Assembly: GCA_036732565.1 (NCBI GenBank)
Contig: DAINCF010000064.1
Location: 1-19,635, forward strand
Origin: JAIVJN01 sp036732565
Lineage (GTDB): Bacteria; Acidobacteriota; Vicinamibacteria; Vicinamibacterales; UBA2999
Direction: 5' to 3'
DNA length: 19,635 nucleotides
Below the pieces are notes generated by a model. The model ran no database searches, was not told the DNA's origin, and saw only the letters and a program-made list of their open reading frames with translations. A program made the position numbers and the translations under genes. Below are positions 14,362-19,635 of this stretch, piece after piece; the first letter of the stretch is position 1, and every line of letters starts with the position of its first letter.

Positions 14362-17300
14362 TCAGAAGCTGTATCGCAATCCGATCCGAATCTGCCGTTC
14401 AGCATACCCGCTGAGGATCTGCGTGATTCGCAGAAAGCTGACCGATGTCGTGGTCAGGTTATCCGCGATCGGGTTCTGGAAGTTTGCCGTGTCCAGAATG
14501 TTCGATCCCTCGAGACGGAACTCGAGGCGTTGCGTCTGGCCCAGCGGGAAGGAGCGGAAGAACGACAGATCCAGGTTCATGCCACCGGGTCCTCGGAATT
14601 GATTCCGTTCCGTGTTGCCGAAGCGCACGTCCTGAGGCGCCGCGAACACGGCGGTGTCGAATTGGAGCGTGCTGGAGCGACGGAATTCGCCCACCAGGTC
14701 GGCGGTCTGCGCGTTGCTGGGCGTGTTCAACGTCGCGTCATTCGACCGCACGGTGAATGGTGCGCCGCTGAAGGCTGCGAAGACGCCGTTCACCTGCCAA
14801 TCGACGACCAGCGCCCGGCCGATGTTCCCGAAGCCGCCGGCGCTGCTCTGCCAGGGAAGCTGATACACGAAGCCCAGCTGGAAGTTGTGCGTCCGATCGA
14901 AGCCGGCCACGGCGTAGTTGCGATCGAGCTCACTCGCGGTATTGAACATCAGCTGCACGCGGCCATCCTCGTCCTGCGCGCCGCTGGTGGCCGGCGTGCC
15001 GCTCGCGTTGTTCTCGGCCCTGCTCAGCGTGTACGCGCCCTTCACGAGAAACCCCTTCGTGAACGGTCGGTTGAGGGCGACCTGCAGCGACTTGTACCGT
15101 GTCTTCAGCCGCTGGCCGAACGAGTTCAGCGGCTGGATGCGGCCCATGGAGAAATACGGCCGGCCAGCGTTGCCCGATCCGATCACCTGCGGCGCGTTGA
15201 TATCGAGAACCGCATAACCGCCGTTGCCGGCCGTGCCGACGTACGCGACATCGAGTGCCATGTCCCACATCAGCCGACGCTCGAACGCCACGTTCCACGA
15301 GTGGATCGTGCCGCGATCGATGTTGCCCACCTCGGGCGTGTACACCACCGCGGAGTTGGGCAGCGGTACACGCCCGCTGCTCGTGTCCGGGCCGCGCAGC
15401 ATCGGGATGCCCTGCTCGATAGTGCCGTATGCCGCAAACGGATCCGCGTTCGTGAACGCCGAGGCGATGGTCAGCGGGTAGGCATTGTCTCCGCGTAGCA
15501 CGCGCGCCCACGGCACCGGATTGTATGTCACGCCGTATCCGGCGCGAATCACGGCCTCCTCGTTCAGGCGGTACACGGCCCCCAGCCGCGGCGCGAAGTT
15601 GTTCTTGCCCGCCTTGAGACCAACGTCGTCCGGATTCCCGCCGAGCCCGCCGAGTATGACCTCGAGCGTCTCCAAGTCGACGCGCTCGAGACCGCGATCG
15701 GCGCGACGCATGATCGGGTAGTACTCCCAGCGCAGGCCGAGGTCGAGCGTCATCTTGGGACTCACGGTCCAGCGGTCGCGGAAGAAGAACCCGTGCTGCC
15801 ATTCGCGTCCCGTCATCAGCTCGTTCTGTACGCTCTTGCTCGCTGTGCCGACCAAGCCAAGCAGGAACGCTGCGTACTGGTTATAGAAGTTCCCCGCCTG
15901 CGCGCCACCGCGGAGCGCAGTGGCGTTGGTGGCGAACTGGAGTCGTCCGCGCGGGTTGTCCGTTTCAGGCTGCCAGTGATCTAGATAAAGGAAGTTTGCG
16001 AGATACCCGCCACGCAACTCGTGCGGGCCCATCAGCTTGGTCATGTTCGTCGCAAACGAGTAGGTGCGCTCGTCCCGGAAGATCGGGTTCCAGCCGTCGC
16101 GGTTCCCGAGGAAGCTGAAACCGGTGTCGAACCGCGGGAAACCCGCGTAGCGCGGATCGCGATCCACTGGATCGTTCGTCCCGGGAATGCCCAGGGTGTC
16201 GAGGCCGAAATAGCCGGCCTGGAAATCGGGCCCGAAAACGTCCTGGTCTTGCCGCGAAAAGCCGAACGTGCTGTCGAGAATAAGGGTCGAACCAAGCGTC
16301 CACGTCTGGCCGACGGTCGCCTGGTAGACCTTGGTGAAGCCGCCGTCGCCGTCAGCGTCCGGATCGGGCCCGAGATAGTTTGTGAGGTCATCCACTGTCG
16401 CGTTCATATAGCTGAACTTCCCCCACACCTGGTGCGCCGATGTGCGGTTCCAGTTGATCTTCACGTCGAAGTTGTGCCGATCGGTTGTGCGGGTCTCCTC
16501 GCGCTGATAGTTGTTCGTTAGCCCGCCGGCACCGGACCCTTCGACGTTCGGCATCGGAAACAGCTGATCGATGCGCTGCGCGATCGCGTTGATGAGCTCC
16601 GCCGGAATCACGTTATTGGGAAACGGCATCCGGCCGGTGCCGTCGGGATTGCCCGTCCGCGGATCGTAGATAACCTGCAAGGCGCCGTTGGCATTCAGCG
16701 CGCGGCTGAAGTCGCCGTTGCGCAGCGCGGCGCCCGGCACGCTGTGCAGCGTGAACAGGCTCTGCCGGCTCGTGTAGCCTTCATAAGATCCGAAGAAGAA
16801 GAGCCGATCCCGCGTGATCGGGCCGCCAACCGTCCCGCCGAAGATGTTGCGCTCCACGGGCAGCTTGTCGGGCGCCGGCCCGCTGCCGAAGTAGTACGGC
16901 TTGGCATTCAGCGCCTGGTTGTTGAAGAACTCGAAGGCAGAACCCTTCAGCTGGTTCGTGCCCGACTTGGTAATCACCGTGATCGCGGCGCCGCCAGCCA
17001 TGCCCTGTTCGGCGTCGAAGTTGTTCGTCGACACGTTGACGGTATCGATGGTTTCCGCCGGCGACACGTACATGTTGTGCGACGGCAGCCAGATGTTGAC
17101 GTTGGTGGCGCCGTCGGTTCGTGTCGCGTTGCTGTTGATCGCCTGACCGTTCACGTTCGTGGCCAGCGAGCGGGCCGGCGTGTCCGTCTCGGCGTTTTGA
17201 AATCGAGCCGGCGTCGATCCAGGGGCGAGATTGACCAGCGCCTGGTAGTTGCGAAACTGGTTCAGCGGCAGGCTGCTGATCTCGGCGGCTTTCAGCTGCG

Positions 17301-17733
17301 TGTGCACGTCGGCGGTCTCGGTCTGCAGGAGTTCGGCGGCCGACTGCACGGTCACCATCTCGGCCAGCACGCCGACTTCGAGCGTCACGTCCACACGACT
17401 GAGCTGACCCACGGCCACCGGGACGTCCGTGCGCATGACTTCCTTGAATCCCGGCAGCGAGACCTTCACGTCGTACGGACCGGGCAGCACGTTGACCAGA
17501 CTGTAGCTCCCGTCGTCGTTGGTCGTGGCCTCGCGGGTGAGGTTCGTCGCCTTGTTGACGATCGTCACGGTGGCGCCGGGCACCGTGGCGCCCTGAGCGT
17601 CCGTCACGTTACCGACGATACTTCCGTAGAGCACCTGAGCCGTTGCCGAACCGGCCGGCAGGTGGACGATCAGGAACACGAAGCCGACCACGAGCAGCCG
17701 CACGATGGGAAGCGTGGAATAGCGAGCCGCCAT
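14362..17733 (-). CDS. TonB-dependent outer-membrane receptor with carboxypeptidase-regulatory-like domain (Oar-like)
   Basis: A 1,123-residue outer-membrane protein. Residues about 1-33 form a signal peptide (LLVVGFVFLIVHLPAGSATAQ). A CarboxypepD_reg beta-sandwich follows at about 36-115: GSIVGNVTDAQGATVPGATV, DDGSYSLVNVLPGPYDVKV, LPGFKEV. The plug runs about 130-250, with SLPLNQFRNYQALVNLAPG, RTDGATNVNIW and GGAAITVITKSGTNQLKGSA. The rest is a beta-barrel, with GGTVGGPITRDRLFFFGSYEGY at its start and NFAPRLGAVYRLNEEAVIRAG midway. It ends IRIGLRYSF, the terminal phenylalanine expected for BAM recognition. Such proteins, abundant in Acidobacteriota, import large or polymeric compounds; the ligand here is unknown. 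A GTG at 17736 begins the frame, but AAGGAGG lies 5 nt before the ATG at 17733, which is preferred. A promoter-like pair and a leader of about 190 nt lie upstream. Confidence 0.93.
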   Translation of the reverse strand: MAARYSTLPIVRLLVVGFVFLIVHLPAGSATAQVLYGSIVGNVTDAQGATVPGATVTIVNKATNLTREATTNDDGSYSLVNVLPGPYDVKVSLPGFKEVMRTDVPVAVGQLSRVDVTLEVGVLAEMVTVQSAAELLQTETADVHTQLKAAEISSLPLNQFRNYQALVNLAPGSTPARFQNAETDTPARSLATNVNGQAINSNATRTDGATNVNIWLPSHNMYVSPAETIDTVNVSTNNFDAEQGMAGGAAITVITKSGTNQLKGSAFEFFNNQALNAKPYYFGSGPAPDKLPVERNIFGGTVGGPITRDRLFFFGSYEGYTSRQSLFTLHSVPGAALRNGDFSRALNANGALQVIYDPRTGNPDGTGRMPFPNNVIPAELINAIAQRIDQLFPMPNVEGSGAGGLTNNYQREETRTTDRHNFDVKINWNRTSAHQVWGKFSYMNATVDDLTNYLGPDPDADGDGGFTKVYQATVGQTWTLGSTLILDSTFGFSRQDQDVFGPDFQAGYFGLDTLGIPGTNDPVDRDPRYAGFPRFDTGFSFLGNRDGWNPIFRDERTYSFATNMTKLMGPHELRGGYLANFLYLDHWQPETDNPRGRLQFATNATALRGGAQAGNFYNQYAAFLLGLVGTASKSVQNELMTGREWQHGFFFRDRWTVSPKMTLDLGLRWEYYPIMRRADRGLERVDLETLEVILGGLGGNPDDVGLKAGKNNFAPRLGAVYRLNEEAVIRAGYGVTYNPVPWARVLRGDNAYPLTIASAFTNADPFAAYGTIEQGIPMLRGPDTSSGRVPLPNSAVVYTPEVGNIDRGTIHSWNVAFERRLMWDMALDVAYVGTAGNGGYAVLDINAPQVIGSGNAGRPYFSMGRIQPLNSFGQRLKTRYKSLQVALNRPFTKGFLVKGAYTLSRAENNASGTPATSGAQDEDGRVQLMFNTASELDRNYAVAGFDRTHNFQLGFVYQLPWQSSAGGFGNIGRALVVDWQVNGVFAAFSGAPFTVRSNDATLNTPSNAQTADLVGEFRRSSTLQFDTAVFAAPQDVRFGNTERNQFRGPGGMNLDLSFFRSFPLGQTQRLEFRLEGSNILDTANFQNPIADNLTTTSVSFLRITQILSGYAERQIRIGLRYSF

Positions 17734-17762
17734 CACATCCTCCTTGGCTGACGCCGAGACGC

Positions 17763-17808
17763 AGAGAGAACGTGGAGAACAGAGCGAACAGAGGTGAACG
17801 GAGAGAAC
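17763..17808. repeat. Five-unit degenerate 9-bp tandem repeat ending in GAAC
   Basis: Five units end in GAAC at almost exact 9-bp spacing: AGAGAGAAC, GTGGAGAAC, AGAGCGAAC, AGAGGTGAAC (10 nt) and GGAGAGAAC. On the minus strand this is a pyrimidine-rich tract of GTTC units in the receptor leader, about 30 nt before its start codon. Confidence 0.65.
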
Positions 17809-17817
17809 GAGAGCTTG

Positions 17818-17850
17818 GGCGTTCGCGGCTTGGGGACCACTGCGAACGCC
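17818..17850 (-). promoter_or_regulatory. Stem-loop in the receptor leader
   Basis: GGCGTTCGC (17818-17826) and GCGAACGCC (17842-17850) form a perfect 9-bp stem around a 15-nt loop. It lies between the candidate promoter and the repeat tract, so it would be in the 5' untranslated RNA. No known riboswitch was recognised. Confidence 0.45.
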
Positions 17851-17928
17851 GACACCGGACGCATGATTCTGCTTTGCGGGTCCTCAAGAGTTCCGGGCTC
17901 CTCCGCGACTCTGCGTCGCCGCGGCCCG

Positions 17929-17957
17929 AGGCTAGTGCCGCGCCGAAGCGGTGTCAA
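17929..17957 (-). promoter_or_regulatory. Candidate sigma-70-type promoter of the TonB-dependent receptor
   Basis: On the minus strand TTGACA (17957-17952, full consensus) is followed after 17 nt by TAGCCT (17934-17929, three of six). Transcription would start near 17922, giving a leader of about 190 nt that carries a 9-bp stem-loop and the 9-bp repeat tract before the Shine-Dalgarno. Confidence 0.5.
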
Positions 17958-17995
17958 TCACTTTGTCGTCGAGGTCACGAGAAGCAGTGGCCAAC

Positions 17996-18097
17996 GGTCA
18001 GGCGGCGAAGCGTGGCCAATCACCGAAGCATCTCGCCTCCTGGATGGGCGCCTGTCCCGGCAACGAGGAGAGTGCGGGTGTGAACTACAGTCACCGC
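17996..18097 (+). pseudogene. IS110/IS1111-type transposase remnant
   Basis: In the frame with codon CCG at 18023, residues PKHLASWMGACPGNEESAGV followed by NYSHR match the signature of the C-terminal transposase domain of IS110-family elements (typically HLASWAGLCPGNxESAGK). The frame then hits TGA at 18098-18100, just where the family normally continues with a KGN-type segment. No start codon, no N-terminal DEDD domain and no element ends are seen, so this is a small relic. The left limit is uncertain: similarity is clear only from about 18023. IS110 elements lack terminal inverted repeats, so none are expected. Confidence 0.6.
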
Positions 18098-18207
18098 TGA
18101 GCCAGTTGACGCCTTCATCTGCGGTGGATTCTTCGGGTCTTGATTCGCCACGCGTTGTTCATCTTCGAGCGGTCCGGCGCTCGCCCGCGCCCTCGAGCCT
18201 CCGCGGG

Positions 18208-18714
18208 CCTTTGACCATCACCGACTTCGCGAGCCGCTACCTGCTGACGTGCGAGGCGTTGCTGACCACCCAGGAGAAGTTCGCCTTCACGGTCTTTGAG
18301 CGCACCTTCAAGGAATTTGGCCTCCCGCACGTGATTCGGACCGACAACGGCGTCCCGTTTGCGTCGGCGCATGCCATTGACGGGCTGAGCAAGCTGGCCG
18401 TGTGGTGGCTGCGCCTCGGGATCCAGATCGAACGGATCAAGCCCGGGCACCCGCAGCAGAACGGACGGCATGAACGGATGCCTCTCACGCTGAAGCGCGA
18501 AGCCACGAAGCCGGCCGCCCCGAACGTGCTCCAGCAGCAGGCCCGGTTTGACGACTTCCTCACGCGCTACAACACGGACCGCCCGCACCAGCCGCTCGGC
18601 ATGAAAGTGCCGGCCGACGTCTACGCCCGCTCACCGCGCGTGTATCGCGGCTTGGAGGAGCTGACCTACCCCTTTCACGATCAGACGATCCTCGTCACCG
18701 GCTGTGGCCGAGTC
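18208..18714 (+). pseudogene. IS481-type transposase fragment, truncated at both ends
   Basis: About 169 codons of the integrase-like catalytic domain of an IS481-family transposase. Recognisable blocks are LTITDFASRYLLTCEALLTT, FTVFERTFKEFGLPHVIRTD, KPGHPQQNGRHERM, LQQQARFDDFLTRYNTDRPH, QPLGMKVPADVYARS and GLEELTYPFHDQTILVTGCG. The second catalytic Asp (RTDNGVPF) and the Glu (GRHERM) remain, but the first Asp, normally in a WCADYKG-like segment about 20 residues before LTITDFASRY, is missing, as are the helix-turn-helix and the C-terminal tail. It cannot be active. Similarity starts abruptly near 18208 and ends near 18714, where the sequence switches frame into the RCC1 gene. The frame is open from 17794 to 19134, but that is a chance fusion. 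Sequence decay within the fragment is slight, suggesting a fairly recent insertion and deletion. Confidence 0.85.
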
Positions 18715-19635
18715 CGAGGCCGACCCGATCGTGAGCTCGACGACGCCGTTGTATGTCGGCAACTTCACAGTCAAAGCCCGTGCCTATCAGACCGGGACCG
18801 AGCCGAGCGAGATCGTCGAGCGCGCGTATACCGCCGCGGCAACCGCGCCATACCTCGGACACATCGCCACCGGTGGCGAGCATTCCTTGGCGGCGCGTAC
18901 CGACGGCAGCGTAGTGGGATGGGGGACGAACTCGACCGTTCGGAAGCTCGGTGTGGTGTATTGCTACGGCGGAGGAGGATGGCGCGGCGTCTACAAGAGC
19001 GCCAGACCCATCGCGTCCGAGGCCACCGGTCTCACAGCCCTCGATGCGAGCTGGACCGCCGCTGCCGGGGTGTTGGCGAACGGACGGGTCGTCACCTGGG
19101 GCGGAAACGACTACCAACAACTGGGTCATGCTGAGCCCGATGCCGCGTGCGCGACCATCGAAGAGGCCGATCGTCCCAGCGTCACAGAACTGCCCGGCTT
19201 GACGGACATCACGGCCATCGATGGCGGCACGTATCACTTCCTCGCACTCAAGGCGGACGGCACGGCGTGGGCATGGGGCCAGAACGGGCTGGGACAGCTC
19301 GGTCGCGGCGATACGACGGACTCGGGAGCGCCGATGGCCGTGACTGGTCTCACCGACGTGCAACTGATCTCGGCGGGTCAAACGCACAACCTCGCTGTGA
19401 CCGCGGACGGAATGCTCTGGGGCTGGGGCGGCAATGGGGCGGCCCAACTGGGGATGTGGATAGACAATCGTCTCACGCCCATTCCGATTGCGGGCGTCAC
19501 GCATCCCAGCTCGGTGACCGCCGGCTTTGAAGTCTCGTACGCCGTGCTCGGCGATGGCACGGTGTGGGTCTGGGGGCGGGTGGCGGACGGCCTCCTCCCG
19601 GGCATCACCGGACCCATCTCCACGCCGACGAAGAC
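18704..19635 (+). CDS. RCC1-repeat protein, 5' end lost to the IS481 junction, 3' end beyond the window
   Basis: A frame open from 18704 to the window edge (over 310 codons without a stop). Residues about 5-45 (ADPIVSSTTPLYVGNFTVKA, then RAYQTGTEPSEIV) are the second half of a chitobiase/hexosaminidase C-terminal-like domain. At least five RCC1 repeats follow: GGEHSLAARTDGSVVGWG, AAAGVLANGRVVTWGGN, GGTYHFLALKADGTAWAWGQ, AGQTHNLAVTADGMLWGWGG and AGFEVSYAVLGDGTVWVWG. RCC1 repeats build a seven-bladed propeller; bacterial versions with this domain pair are normally exported and of unknown role. The GTG at 18704 lies inside transposase-matching sequence and is not the native start. The native N-terminal part, including any signal peptide, has been replaced by IS481 sequence, so the gene is probably non-functional unless a new start is used. 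Confidence 0.8.
   Translation, partial: MAESEADPIVSSTTPLYVGNFTVKARAYQTGTEPSEIVERAYTAAATAPYLGHIATGGEHSLAARTDGSVVGWGTNSTVRKLGVVYCYGGGGWRGVYKSARPIASEATGLTALDASWTAAAGVLANGRVVTWGGNDYQQLGHAEPDAACATIEEADRPSVTELPGLTDITAIDGGTYHFLALKADGTAWAWGQNGLGQLGRGDTTDSGAPMAVTGLTDVQLISAGQTHNLAVTADGMLWGWGGNGAAQLGMWIDNRLTPIPIAGVTHPSSVTAGFEVSYAVLGDGTVWVWGRVADGLLPGITGPISTPTK

Noticed and set aside
16744..17751. A 335-codon plus-strand frame opposite the TonB receptor
   Set aside because: His/Arg/Val-rich shadow of the receptor's plug and N-terminal domain, with no family pattern.
17763..17808. CRISPR array
   Set aside because: The repeats are only 9-10 bp, degenerate and without spacers.
17794..19134. A 446-codon open frame on the plus strand
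   Set aside because: It joins leader DNA, the IS481 fragment and an out-of-frame reading of the RCC1 gene. Only 18208-18714 has protein similarity in that frame.

Overview
This is a GC-rich bacterial window of roughly 65% G+C (estimated by eye), cut through a gene at each end. Three things point to Acidobacteriota, most plausibly Vicinamibacteria: a PadR regulator paired with an ATPase-less duplicated permease of the acidobacterial ADOP type; a TonB-dependent receptor of about 1,120 residues with an N-terminal carboxypeptidase-regulatory-like domain; and many secreted beta-propeller proteins. The assignment rests on gene content and recalled family resemblance, not on a marker gene.

Layout. 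At 3-326 (+) is the C-terminal end of a class III aminotransferase. It converges on a minus-strand pair: a Rid-family protein (682-1089) and an exported PQQ sugar dehydrogenase fused to cytochrome c (1195-3012). Divergent from that pair is a PadR regulator plus ADOP permease operon (3226-6328), preceded by a promoter-like pair and a perfect 19-bp palindrome. A 475-nt non-coding stretch leads to a small secreted protein with a glycine-rich repeat (6804-7802). This converges on a secreted lactonase-like propeller with a PKD domain (8002-9675, -). Upstream of that is a Tat-exported alanine-racemase-like enzyme (10000-11190, -). Divergent from it are a hydroxyacid-oxoacid transhydrogenase (11371-12651, +) and a secreted NHL-type propeller (12772-13935, +).

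The right-hand third holds a decayed gene tail (14040-14213, -) and a large TonB-dependent receptor (14362-17733, -). The receptor has a long repeat- and hairpin-bearing leader. Next comes a patch of insertion-sequence debris: an IS110-type remnant near 17996-18097 and an IS481-type remnant at 18208-18714. The debris abuts a truncated but still open RCC1-repeat gene that runs off the window end.

How the genes fit together. Most products act outside the cytoplasm: periplasmic sugar oxidation feeding electrons to cytochrome c, outer-membrane uptake, a periplasmic amino-acid racemase, and several secreted propellers. This suits a heterotroph living on complex organic matter. I see no defence system, CRISPR array, rRNA, tRNA or obvious biosynthetic cluster. 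The most unusual signals are regulatory or architectural: a possible leaderless start for the racemase, the receptor leader with a 9-bp repeat array, the PadR palindrome, a Rid protein lacking the catalytic arginine, the dehydrogenase-cytochrome fusion, and a possible dispersed repeat in two gaps.
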